14,610 nt of DNA from JBBRHH01 sp038222915 (GTDB taxonomy: Bacteria; Planctomycetota; Phycisphaerae; Tepidisphaerales; Tepidisphaeraceae), in NCBI GenBank assembly GCA_038222915.1, contig JBBRHH010000088.1, positions 1 through 14,610 on the forward strand. Direction: 5' to 3'. A program made the position numbers and the translations under genes. The notes beneath the pieces are model-generated. The model saw nothing but the letters and a program-made list of their open reading frames with translations, did not search any database and was not told where the DNA came from. Position 1 is the first letter of the stretch. The number at the start of each line of letters is the position of its first letter. Shown here piece after piece: positions 5,789 to 13,594 of this stretch.

Positions 5789-8623
5789 ATGGCCCGTCCC
5801 CGCCGCCGCTTGCTTTGTAGTTTCCTCTTCTTGATGCCAACAGTCATGTTCCTGCCCGCCGCTCGTGCAGCAGACGCACCCGTTGCGCCGGCGAAAATCG
5901 AATACAGTGAAGAAACGCTCGAGAACGGCCTGCGGGTCATTTACGCGCCGCTGCACCAGGCTCCGATCGTTCATGTCCGCGTCCTGTACCACGTCGGCAG
6001 CCGCGACGAGCGCCCCGACCGCCAGGGCTTCGCCCACATGTTCGAGCACATGATGTTCCGCGGCTCGGCCCATGTGAAACCCGAAGAGCACATGAAACTC
6101 ATCGGCATGGTCGGGGGCATGTCCAACGCGTTTACCAGCTTCGACGAAACGGTTTACGTCAATACGATCCCGGCGAATCATCTGGAGATGGCGCTCTATC
6201 TTGAGGCCGACCGGATGGCGAGCTTCAAGGTCTCCGAGAACATCTACAAGACCGAGCGGAAGGTTGTGGGCGAGGAGTGGGGGCGGATGATGAACAAGCC
6301 CTACGGCACGCTGTTCGAAGACTTCTTCGCCACCGCGTTCACCACGCATTCGTACCGTTGGACGCCGATTGGGAACATGGAGCATCTGCAGGCCGCGCAT
6401 GTGGAAGAGCTGCAGGACTTTTTTAATACGTATTACGTTCCCAACAACGCCGTCCTGGTGATTGCCGGCGACATCAAGACGGACGAAGCCAAGACGTGGG
6501 TGCACAAATACTACAATTGGATTCCGAAGGGGGCACCGATTACCCGCGTGGCGAAGGCCGAGCCGGCCCAGGTGGAACTGCGGCGTCTTGAAGAGCCCAA
6601 GGCCGTCCCGCTGCCGGCCGTTGTGATGGGGTATCACATTCCGCCGTACAAATCTGACGACCAGTATGCCCTCGCCGTTCTCTCCGACATTCTGGGCTCG
6701 GGCTCTTCGAGCCGGCTGGAACGTCTCCTTGTGAATGGCGACAAGCCCCAGTGCAGCAATGTCAGCGTAATGAATGAATCCCTCGAAGACGGGGGCTTGT
6801 TCGGCGTCATCGGCATCGTGATGCTTGGCAAGGATCCGGCGAATGTGGAAGCCACGATCGCCAAGGCGATCGCGGACGTGGTGGAAAACGGCGTTAGCGA
6901 ATCAGAGTTGGAGAAGGCCAAGACGGCCGAGCGTGTTGGCCACATTCACAACCGCCTCACTGCCACCAACATTGCCACTCAGCTTGGCGCTGAGGCATTG
7001 ATGGCGAACGATCCAAATCGGGTGAACACGGAGATGCAGAAGATCGAGGCGATTACGCTGGCCGACGTTCAGGCCGTCGCGAAAAAATATCTCATCCCCG
7101 CGAATGCCACGGTGTTGCGCATCAAACCGGACTTCGTTGGCGCCGCCCGCGCCGCGACCTCGCAGCCGGTGACGCCGTTTGTCGCGCCGAGCACCCGGCC
7201 TGTCGCCGCGCGCAATATCCAGTTTCCCGCGGGCTATCCTGAGCAACCGCCGATCAACACTGCCGCCCTCAAGCCTAACTTTGAAAAGGGCACCGAACTT
7301 ACCGTCAATGGCGTGAAGGTGATCGTTCTCCCGGACAAGCGGCTGCCGCTGGTGAACTGGACGGTGACCCTCCGTCGAGGCTCGCACTCGGAGCCTGATA
7401 ACAAGGCCGGGCTTGGGGGCATCACGGCAGCGCTCAGCCGGCGCGGCGCAGGCGATCTCAATTCCGCCGACCTGAATCAGTATCTGGACTCGCGCGGGAT
7501 CACGGTCGACGTCGGCGACTCGGGCGACATCACCCGCCTGGCCGGTTCATCCACGACGGACGAAGTGGAACACGGCTTTGAAAAGAGCCGCGACATCCTG
7601 CGTTCTCCGCAACTGTCGCAGGACGAATTTGACAAGCTGAAGCAGAAGTCGCTGAGCGATCTCCAGCAGTATCGTGAGGATCCTGAGACCGTCGCGAGCT
7701 ACGAGCTCAACGGCGCGCTGTTCGCCGGCACGCCGATGGGCCGCCATTCCACACCTGAAAGCGTGAAGACCATCACCCTCGATGATGTGAAGGTGTTTCA
7801 GAAACTGATCTATGTTCCCACCGATGCGATTGTCTGCATCGCCGGCGACGTTACCGTTGAGCGCGGGCAGGAGCTTGCGAAAAAGCTGCTCGATGGCTGG
7901 AAATCGGCCGAGCTTGCGCCGGTCAAGTACAACCTTCCGCCGGCCCCGGACAAGCGCCACATCATACTTGTCGACCGTCCCGAGGGGCGGCAGAGCATGA
8001 TCCGGATGGAAGCCCGGGCCTATGGCCTGCACGATCCGCTCAAGTACGCCGGGACTGTCTGCGACCGGATCCTCAGCCACGGCATCGACTCGCGGCTCGG
8101 GCGATACGTTCGCGCGGAGAAAGGTTATGTCTACAGCGTGTGGGGCATGTTCAGTCCGACACGTCAGGCCGGCACGTTCAAGTCCGGTTCCGAGACGAGC
8201 TTCAAAACGACGGCCGACACCGTCGAGGCGATGTTCAAGGTCTTCGACGATATGCGCACGGCGAACGTCCTGGAAAATGAACTGGCCGAAGCGAAACTCC
8301 GCGTCTCCGGCGGCCTTCTGATGGGCATGCAAACGATCCAGCAACAGGCGTCGTACCGCGTGGAAGCGGTGCTGGACGAATACCCGCTGGACTACTTCGA
8401 CCAGTATCCGGTCAACATCAATGGCGTCACGGCAGGTCAGGTGCGCGAGGTCTCAGACAAATACATTCGCGACAACCAAATGGTGGTGGTGATCGTGGCC
8501 CCGGCGAAGGAAGTGAAGGAGCAATTGCAGCGCCTTGGCGACGTGGAAGTGGTGCAGATGCCCTCGCGGCGGCCTGGGGCGACGACGGCTCCGAGTGGCG
8601 AGTTGGTGAAGCCAGTGAAATGA
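5789..8623 (+). CDS. Exported M16 family zinc metallopeptidase, HxxEH half and R/Y half fused in one chain
   Basis: A 944-residue protein of the pitrilysin/processing-peptidase family, expected to degrade peptides in the periplasm or at the membrane. The ATG at 5789 is chosen because GGAG (5779-5782) lies 6 nt before it and it opens a signal peptide (RPRRR, hydrophobic core, then AARA-ADA near residue 28). An in-frame ATG at 5771 would put extra residues before this. The N-terminal half carries the inverted zinc motif HMFEH (83-87) and the downstream GEE (161-163) that supplies the third zinc ligand. A Pro/Ala/Thr-rich linker follows (about residues 450-490). The second half starts near residue 500 with the repeat fold (LTVNGVKVIVLPD) but has no HxxEH. 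Instead it shows RAEKGYVY (Arg 775, Tyr 782), the R/Y pair of the non-catalytic M16B subunit. The two subunits that usually form a heterodimer are therefore fused. The C-terminal tail (PSRRPGATTAPSG) looks disordered. Codon wobble is C-rich, unlike the genes to its left. Confidence 0.93.
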   Translation: MARPRRRLLCSFLFLMPTVMFLPAARAADAPVAPAKIEYSEETLENGLRVIYAPLHQAPIVHVRVLYHVGSRDERPDRQGFAHMFEHMMFRGSAHVKPEEHMKLIGMVGGMSNAFTSFDETVYVNTIPANHLEMALYLEADRMASFKVSENIYKTERKVVGEEWGRMMNKPYGTLFEDFFATAFTTHSYRWTPIGNMEHLQAAHVEELQDFFNTYYVPNNAVLVIAGDIKTDEAKTWVHKYYNWIPKGAPITRVAKAEPAQVELRRLEEPKAVPLPAVVMGYHIPPYKSDDQYALAVLSDILGSGSSSRLERLLVNGDKPQCSNVSVMNESLEDGGLFGVIGIVMLGKDPANVEATIAKAIADVVENGVSESELEKAKTAERVGHIHNRLTATNIATQLGAEALMANDPNRVNTEMQKIEAITLADVQAVAKKYLIPANATVLRIKPDFVGAARAATSQPVTPFVAPSTRPVAARNIQFPAGYPEQPPINTAALKPNFEKGTELTVNGVKVIVLPDKRLPLVNWTVTLRRGSHSEPDNKAGLGGITAALSRRGAGDLNSADLNQYLDSRGITVDVGDSGDITRLAGSSTTDEVEHGFEKSRDILRSPQLSQDEFDKLKQKSLSDLQQYREDPETVASYELNGALFAGTPMGRHSTPESVKTITLDDVKVFQKLIYVPTDAIVCIAGDVTVERGQELAKKLLDGWKSAELAPVKYNLPPAPDKRHIILVDRPEGRQSMIRMEARAYGLHDPLKYAGTVCDRILSHGIDSRLGRYVRAEKGYVYSVWGMFSPTRQAGTFKSGSETSFKTTADTVEAMFKVFDDMRTANVLENELAEAKLRVSGGLLMGMQTIQQQASYRVEAVLDEYPLDYFDQYPVNINGVTAGQVREVSDKYIRDNQMVVVIVAPAKEVKEQLQRLGDVEVVQMPSRRPGATTAPSGELVKPVK

Positions 8624-8633
8624 GCGCGGTCGC

Positions 8634-9341
8634 TCAGCGAACCGTTGCAAGTTGTTGGAGAAACGTCTGATGTTCGGGTGTGTCACAACCCGCTTGAACG
8701 GTTCGAATGACCGCGGAGAGATCGCGTGCGAGTAGTTCGTCGGGCTTCAACCACAAACCGGGCAAAACCTCGCTTCGGTACGAACCTTCAGCCAGCGGCA
8801 ACCGTTCATATTTCCCGTTCCGAAGAACAAACCAGTCGATGGCACGATCCAATACCCGCCACACGAGATACTCGCGGACGCCGTGTTTCCTGTAAGTCTC
8901 AAACTTCACTTTCAGATCACGATCCGCCGTGCTGGCTGAAACTTCTGCAACAAATTCTGGCCCGCCTTCCACGTAACCATCACCGTCGATCTTCGCCTGA
9001 CCGCCGCATCGATTTTCAATGTAGATAAATCCGTCAGGCTGCGGCATGTTTCCACTATCGAGTTTCAACGAACCATTGTCCCCAGCTTCAACACCCGGTG
9101 TGAGAGAACAGTACGTGCCCATCCATGTGACCAGATAAACGTGCGGCCCACTGTGATCCGTTTGAGAAACCGGAGGCGCCATGTACACCACTCCTTCCAA
9201 AAGCTCGGCCCTTTTCAAATTGGGCATGGCATTGAATCGCCGCTCAAACTCCGCCCGCGTGAGCCGATCGCCATCCCGCAATGGCGAAACAAGTGAAGGC
9301 TGAATGCCAGGAACCGTGGGATTGGACGTGCTAATGGACAT
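8634..9341 (-). CDS. Uma2 family protein (DUF820, PD-(D/E)xK nuclease fold)
   Basis: A 235-residue protein of the Uma2 family, which has a restriction-endonuclease-like fold; its physiological role is not established. The core is complete: ELLEGVVYMAPP (46-57), QPDGFIYI (101-108, Asp 103), PEFVAEVSAS (128-137, Glu 133), then RDLKVKFETY (141-150, Lys 146) and HGVREYLVW (153-161). Asp-Glu-Lys in this order is the PD-(D/E)xK active site, so it is probably not a dead copy. The ATG at 9341 has GGAG 8 nt upstream, which favours it over an in-frame ATG 12 codons earlier. Its stop is 10 bp from the stop of the convergent M16 gene, and it is divergent from the membrane fusion protein gene. Such genes are often multi-copy in planctomycetes and cyanobacteria, and nothing here ties it to its neighbours. 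Confidence 0.92.
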   Translation of the reverse strand: MSISTSNPTVPGIQPSLVSPLRDGDRLTRAEFERRFNAMPNLKRAELLEGVVYMAPPVSQTDHSGPHVYLVTWMGTYCSLTPGVEAGDNGSLKLDSGNMPQPDGFIYIENRCGGQAKIDGDGYVEGGPEFVAEVSASTADRDLKVKFETYRKHGVREYLVWRVLDRAIDWFVLRNGKYERLPLAEGSYRSEVLPGLWLKPDELLARDLSAVIRTVQAGCDTPEHQTFLQQLATVR

Positions 9342-9451
9342 ATTTCGCGCTCCGTCTACAAGTAGTTTACCCTCCAACCGACCGGCGGGCCATTTGATCT
9401 TTCAAAAGGATCGAAAACAACCGAACACTACTATTGCTATAATTGCAAACA
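9342..9451 (+). promoter_or_regulatory. Divergent promoter region: extended -10 for the HlyD-like gene and a 17-bp inverted repeat
   Basis: On plus, TGC-TATAAT (9435-9443) is a perfect extended -10 element, but no good -35 is seen at 9415-9420. It ends only 8 bases before the ATG at 9452, so transcription should start at or next to the start codon and the mRNA would be nearly leaderless; no Shine-Dalgarno is present. A 17-bp imperfect palindrome (GATCTTT-CAA-AAGGATC, 9396-9412, seven pairs with one G-U in RNA form) lies just upstream of where a -35 would be and could be an operator. On minus, TTGTTT, 17 bp, then TCAAAT is a weak candidate for the Uma2 gene. Confidence 0.55.
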
Positions 9452-10780
9452 ATGAGAACCCCCCGGGCATCCGCACTGGTTCGCTGGATCACGATTCTCG
9501 CTTCGATTGTGGCGGCCGTGGCGATCGCCGTTTTCATCTTTGTCCGCATTACCCGGCCGCTCATCACTGTCACTGATGTCGTTGAAGGGCCCGTGGTGCA
9601 GGCCTTTTATGCGACCGGCACCCTCGAAGCCGACCGCGAATATGAGATCAAAACGAGCGTGGCGGGCGTTGTGAAGCAAGTGTTGAGGGACAAGGGGGAC
9701 CGCGTCAAGGCGGGTGAGACGCTCGCGATCGTCGTTGACGACGCGCCACAGACGGAGCGGGACCAGGTTGATGCTGAGGCCGCATACGATCTGAAAAAGC
9801 GATGGGCAGAGGAGAACACGTCCCCTCTTCTGCGGGACTTTGATCAGCAGATCGAGCGCATCCAGCAGCGCCTGAAGCTGGCGCAGACCGAGGCCGAGCG
9901 GTACCAGAAAGTGCTTGCCCAAAACGCCGGCAGCCAGTCGGATCTTGACCGCGCCGCCAATGCCGTCCTCGCACTGGTCAGCGAACAGGAATCGCTGAAG
10001 CAGCAGCGGACGGTGAAACAGGCCGAGCTGGAGATGGATCGCGATGCGGCCAAAAAGAAGCTGGACCTGGCGAACCGCCGACTCGAGCGCGTCATAGTGA
10101 GCCCCATCGATGGCGTGGTGCTCGATCGGCCTTCATCTCAAGGCACGCGACTGGAGATCAACGGTCACATTATGCAGGTGGCAGACGTCACGTTCGACAA
10201 ACTTGTGATGCGCGCCCAGGTTGACGAGGAGAACAAGGCCGATCTCCGCTCTGGTCAAAAGGTTTTGATGACGCTCTATACGTTTCCCGGGCGCGTGTTT
10301 TCCGGGCGCGTCAGCAAGATCTATCCGAAGGCCGACCCCACCCGCCGCACGTTTGAGGTGGACGTGGCGGTCGAGCAGCCGGAAATCAACCGCGTCCCTA
10401 CTGCCTTTGGAACACGCCTGGTCGACAGTGACGAAGCGCGCTCTTTGCGTGCTTTTTCCGCGGGCATGACCGGCGAGCTTGAATTCATCATGGAAGAAAA
10501 GGCGAGCGCGCGGGTTGTTCCAAGTCAGGCGGTGCAGGGGGGCACGGTGTGGGCGGTGCGCGCGGGCGAGATTGTGAAGCCGAATGTGGCCGTGGGCCTG
10601 CGAAGCATTGAACGAGCCGAGATCGTTGGAGGACTTGGCGCCGACGACAAGGTGATCATCAGCCCGATCGGCACGTTGAAGGAAGGCCAGCGTGTGCGCA
10701 CGACCTGGATGGATCCGAGAACCGCCGCGGGCCTGAACAAACCCAAGGAAGCATCGAACTTCAAGGGCTTCGCCGGCTGA
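9452..10780 (+). CDS. HlyD/MacA-like membrane fusion protein (periplasmic adaptor subunit)
   Basis: A 442-residue inner-membrane-anchored adaptor of ABC- or RND-type export systems. One membrane helix (about 12-31) anchors it, with the rest in the periplasm. Domains in order: first half of the biotinyl-lipoyl hairpin (65-95, with VAGVVKQVLRDKGDRVKAG), a long Gln/Glu/Arg-rich coiled coil (about 100-210), the second lipoyl half (SPIDGVVLDRP, 217-227), a beta-barrel (about 248-310) and a membrane-proximal domain (about 352-418, PSQAV through LKEGQRVR). This is the usual architecture and length for MacA-like proteins. The ATG at 9452 is preferred; a TTG three codons upstream overlaps the -10 box. 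The permease gene follows 26 bp downstream, so these two very likely form one export or envelope-remodelling complex. The substrate is unknown. Confidence 0.92.
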   Translation: MRTPRASALVRWITILASIVAAVAIAVFIFVRITRPLITVTDVVEGPVVQAFYATGTLEADREYEIKTSVAGVVKQVLRDKGDRVKAGETLAIVVDDAPQTERDQVDAEAAYDLKKRWAEENTSPLLRDFDQQIERIQQRLKLAQTEAERYQKVLAQNAGSQSDLDRAANAVLALVSEQESLKQQRTVKQAELEMDRDAAKKKLDLANRRLERVIVSPIDGVVLDRPSSQGTRLEINGHIMQVADVTFDKLVMRAQVDEENKADLRSGQKVLMTLYTFPGRVFSGRVSKIYPKADPTRRTFEVDVAVEQPEINRVPTAFGTRLVDSDEARSLRAFSAGMTGELEFIMEEKASARVVPSQAVQGGTVWAVRAGEIVKPNVAVGLRSIERAEIVGGLGADDKVIISPIGTLKEGQRVRTTWMDPRTAAGLNKPKEASNFKGFAG

Positions 10781-10806
10781 TCGAGCTTTTAACCGTTGTC
10801 CGTTAC

Positions 10807-12054
10807 ATGCTCTGGTACATTTCCATCCGCTACTTCTTCGCCCACAAGCGCCAGTCGCTCATCTGCATCCTCGGCGTCACGATCGGCGTTACGATGTTTC
10901 TGGCCATGACCTCGATGATGGAGGGGTTCTCCGACAAGTTTATTATTGAAACCGTCGAATCTTCCGGCCACATCATCATCCATGATGAACCACGTCAGAA
11001 AGAGACTCCGATCCTCGAACGCGTTTACACCAACCCAAACGCACTCATCGACATCCGCAGTACAAAGCCGCGCGAGATCGTCCGCAAAATCCGGGACAGC
11101 CAGGGCCTGCTGCAACAGCTCCGCTCCATGCAGGGTATCTCCGCCGCCGCTCCGGAGGTCACTGGCGCGGCCATCGCCACCTATGGGACCAAGAACCTGA
11201 ACGTGGAAATCCTTGGCGTGGAACCTGAGCAACAACTGAAGGTGACCACCATCGGGCAGAAACTTACCGACGGCGACTTCTCTCGCCTGCGCAAGACGGC
11301 GGACGGTGTTGTCCTGGGTCGTGGCGTTGCTGAAGTTCTGGGCGCCCGTCTGGACGACACGATTACCCTGTCCAGCCAGACGGGCGGCCGGGCCACGGCG
11401 CGGGTTGTCGGCATCTTCTCGACTGGCGTTACGCCAGTCGATTACTCCCGCGCCTACATGCTTCTCAACAATGCCCAGACGCTTTTGGACAAGAAGAACA
11501 TTGTTAACGAAATCGTCATCCGCACGAACGATTACACCAAGGCCGAAGGGACGGCGGTTCAGATCGAATCGCTTTGCGGATACCGCACCGAAGCCTGGCA
11601 GGAGGCCAACTCCAACTTCCTGAAGATCTTTACGATCCAGACCATCATCACCAATGTCATCACTGGCGCATTGCTGGTGGTGGCGGCGTTCGGCGTGCTG
11701 AACATCCTGATCATGGCGGTGCTCGAGCGTGTCAACGACATTGCCATTCTCAAATCATTTGGATTTTCGCGGCGTGACATCACGTGGATATATGTGTTTC
11801 AGGGGTTGGTCATTGGGATGATCGGCTCCATCCTCGGCCTGATCCTCGGCAAGCTCGCCATCGAAGGACTGCGCGCCCTCCCCATCACCGTCGAAGGCCT
11901 TGTCAAATCCGAAGGCCTCCTCATGAGCGAACGCCCAAGCCAATATGTCAGCGCGTTCATCAGCGCGATGGTCGTCGTCCTGTTGGCTGCCGTGTACCCC
12001 GCAAGACGCGCCGCCAAATACGACCCCGTCGACGTCATCCGCGGTGCGCATTGA
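10807..12054 (+). CDS. ABC transporter permease of the LolC/LolE-MacB-FtsX type
   Basis: A 415-residue permease with the four-helix type VII ABC layout: TM1 (about 17-38), a large periplasmic MacB_PCD domain (about 40-270), then TM2 (275-303), TM3 (325-350) and TM4 (380-400). The segment EAWQEANSNFLKIF before TM2, AVLERVNDIAILKSFGFSRR after it and PARRAAKYDPVDVIRG at the C-terminus are family hallmarks. The second of these contains the coupling helix that contacts the ATPase. Such permeases act as mechanotransmitters with a membrane fusion protein and an ATP-binding subunit; here the fusion protein is immediately upstream, but no ATPase gene is found in the window. No fused ATPase domain is present either, so it is not a full MacB. 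Its last 20 bases overlap the convergent SDR gene. The substrate could be a lipoprotein, a peptide or an antimicrobial compound; the sequence does not say. Confidence 0.93.
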   Translation: MLWYISIRYFFAHKRQSLICILGVTIGVTMFLAMTSMMEGFSDKFIIETVESSGHIIIHDEPRQKETPILERVYTNPNALIDIRSTKPREIVRKIRDSQGLLQQLRSMQGISAAAPEVTGAAIATYGTKNLNVEILGVEPEQQLKVTTIGQKLTDGDFSRLRKTADGVVLGRGVAEVLGARLDDTITLSSQTGGRATARVVGIFSTGVTPVDYSRAYMLLNNAQTLLDKKNIVNEIVIRTNDYTKAEGTAVQIESLCGYRTEAWQEANSNFLKIFTIQTIITNVITGALLVVAAFGVLNILIMAVLERVNDIAILKSFGFSRRDITWIYVFQGLVIGMIGSILGLILGKLAIEGLRALPITVEGLVKSEGLLMSERPSQYVSAFISAMVVVLLAAVYPARRAAKYDPVDVIRGAH

Positions 12055-12877
12055 CCATTGCTTCACTAACATCCCATAGCTTCTTCGCCAGCGCCGCATC
12101 ATGTGATGTGGCACTACTCGCCACCGGTTTCTTATCCACAAAGTACTTTCCCGAAACCGCATCCACCTCCTGCGACGAAGCCACGTACACCGAAGTCTCC
12201 GCGCCTTGCTCCGGTGTTCGCAAGATCGGCCGGAGAATCTTCCAAAGCAGCCCGAAGAATCCAGCGCCGTTGGAAATGCCCGTCGCCACTCCACCCGGAT
12301 GCACGGCGTTTGCCGTCACACCCGTGCCTTCCAATCGCTTCGCTAATTCGTAAGTGAACAGCACATTCGCCAGCTTGGAATTCGAATACGCCTTAAGCCC
12401 GCTATAACCGCGTGACAACTCCAGATTTTCAAAATCGATTTTCCCGCGCTCGTGCAATTTCGATGAAAGGGTAGTGATTCGACCCTCCCCACTGGCCTGA
12501 ACGAGCCCCAGTAGTTCCTGCGTCAAAAGAAACGGAGCCAGGTGATTGGTCGCGAAAGTCAGCTCAATCCCATCGACGGATAGTTCGCGTCGCGGCCGAA
12601 AGATGCCGGCATTGTTTATCAGGACATGAAGCGACGGATAGTCGGACCGTACCTTTGCGGCCAACTCACGAATTTGGGCTTGCGAGCTCAAGTCGGCGAT
12701 CAGCAGATCAAGCTGCCCGAGGGGCGTGCTCTGTCGAATTCGGTTTATCGCGGCGCGGCCACGTGTTTCGTTCCGGCAGACCATCACGACACGCGCGTTC
12801 ATCGCCGCCAGCCCGAGCGCAGTTGCTTCGCCTATTCCATTGCTCGCCCCCGTGATTAAACAAACCCGCCCCTTCAT
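12035..12877 (-). CDS. Short-chain dehydrogenase/reductase (retinol dehydrogenase-like SDR)
   Basis: A 280-residue NAD(P)-dependent oxidoreductase with a complete classical SDR core: TGASNGIG (9-16, cofactor loop), VCRNETRG (33-40, where Arg 35 suggests NADP(H) preference), ADLSS (61-65), NNAG (88-91), FATNHLAPF (108-116), TLSSK (136-140) with the catalytic Ser, Tyr 164 and Lys 168 in AYSNSK, and HPGGVATG (193-200). The overall pattern is closest to the RDH11/13-like group, but substrate prediction within it is unreliable. The ATG shares bases with the DoxX stop (ATGA, 12877-12874), so translation is probably coupled. The 3' end overlaps the permease gene convergently by 20 bp, so there is no room for a separate terminator. 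Confidence 0.95.
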   Translation of the reverse strand: MKGRVCLITGASNGIGEATALGLAAMNARVVMVCRNETRGRAAINRIRQSTPLGQLDLLIADLSSQAQIRELAAKVRSDYPSLHVLINNAGIFRPRRELSVDGIELTFATNHLAPFLLTQELLGLVQASGEGRITTLSSKLHERGKIDFENLELSRGYSGLKAYSNSKLANVLFTYELAKRLEGTGVTANAVHPGGVATGISNGAGFFGLLWKILRPILRTPEQGAETSVYVASSQEVDAVSGKYFVDKKPVASSATSHDAALAKKLWDVSEAMVNAHRG

Positions 12878-13389
12878 CGGACCACCGGAAACCCGCGCAA
12901 CTGTGGCTCATCCTTGCCAAAGACAAATCGTTTCAAGATAGCATCAACTGAAAACCACCCCGGCCCAAGTGCCAGCACCACAAACGAAGTGAGCAGAAAC
13001 CAGAAAGGCGCCGCGGCCACAAAAGTCGGAATATCACCGTCCTTGAACAATCCACCAAGCGCCTTGGAGTCCGCGGTGATGTAAGCCACCGTCATATTGA
13101 TCACCAGCGCAAGTGCTACCGGCCGCGAAGCAAATCCCATCAAAAGCAACAGCCCACCAAAGGTCTCAACGATCGCGACAAGCCACGCATTCGCGGTAGG
13201 AAATGGAATGTGCAGTTCCGTAAAGAATCCAATCGGCTTTTGAATGTCCACCAGCTTCCCCTTCCCCGCGATAAAGAACGCCCACCCAAAAACGATCCGC
13301 ACCAATAGCAGGACAACGGAAAGGCACACAGGCCGCGACCAGACGATCAGCGATTCATAAAGGACTCGGCCAGTTTTCACAAGAGTCAT
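12874..13389 (-). CDS. DoxX family membrane protein
   Basis: A 171-residue integral membrane protein with four predicted helices (about 22-40, 68-86, 90-107, 122-142). Family marks are RIVFGWAFFIAGKGKL (31-46) and the C-terminal GPGWFSVD (142-149). DoxX proteins are small quinone- or redox-associated membrane proteins. Named examples are the thiosulfate:quinone oxidoreductase subunit and the mycobacterial SodA-SseA-DoxX complex, but most members have no proven function. The ATG at 13389 has an excellent AAGGAG 6 nt upstream. It is the first gene of a two-gene operon with the SDR oxidoreductase (4-bp overlap), which suggests a joint redox task at the membrane; that link is inferred from layout only. 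Confidence 0.92.
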   Translation of the reverse strand: MTLVKTGRVLYESLIVWSRPVCLSVVLLLVRIVFGWAFFIAGKGKLVDIQKPIGFFTELHIPFPTANAWLVAIVETFGGLLLLMGFASRPVALALVINMTVAYITADSKALGGLFKDGDIPTFVAAAPFWFLLTSFVVLALGPGWFSVDAILKRFVFGKDEPQLRGFPVVR

Positions 13390-13594
13390 TGTTTCTCCTT
13401 ATGAGAATGAGAAATGCGCAGCAGCCGCGTTCTATTCCCCCAACATCCTCAGAGTTATCGGCCACAGGTCGGCCAAATCGACATTTTGCTTCCTACGGCA
13501 CGGAATCGTACATCTCAACCGGCGTCGACTGATACGTACAAACAAATCGCGAAGGTGATTGTTTACTCATCACCAAGCTCACTTGGTAACGCAC
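13390..13594. promoter_or_regulatory. Divergent intergenic region with a direct repeat and two overlapping hairpins
   Basis: This 205-bp gap separates DoxX (minus) from the LEPR-XLL gene (plus). A 7-bp direct repeat TCGGCCA occurs at 13458-13464 and 13469-13475, 11 bp apart (one helical turn), a spacing typical of regulator half-sites. Just before the plus-strand gene, hairpin A (GGTGAT 13554-13559 / ATCACC 13569-13574) and hairpin B (ACCAAG 13572-13577 / CTTGGT 13582-13587, tetraloop CTCA) share bases 13572-13574 and cannot form together. No convincing -35/-10 pair was found for either gene. Confidence 0.4.

Noticed and set aside
5516..6637. Long minus-strand open frame spanning the BKACE end and M16 start
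   Set aside because: It crosses two well-supported genes and an intergenic gap, and shows no domain or ribosome binding site.
7547..8344. Long minus-strand open frame opposite the M16 second half
   Set aside because: It is in the shadow of a coding region with clear M16 features and has no independent support.
8622..8635. GAGCG-CGGT-CGCTC hairpin between the M16 and Uma2 genes as a bidirectional terminator
   Set aside because: Only 5 bp, overlapping the M16 stop codon and touching the last bases of the Uma2 gene, with no T-tract on either side.
13559..13594. TTG start giving a 12-residue N-terminal extension to the LEPR-XLL protein
   Set aside because: The purine-rich stretch before it is only 1 nt away, too close for a ribosome binding site, and the extension would bury the N-terminal motif.
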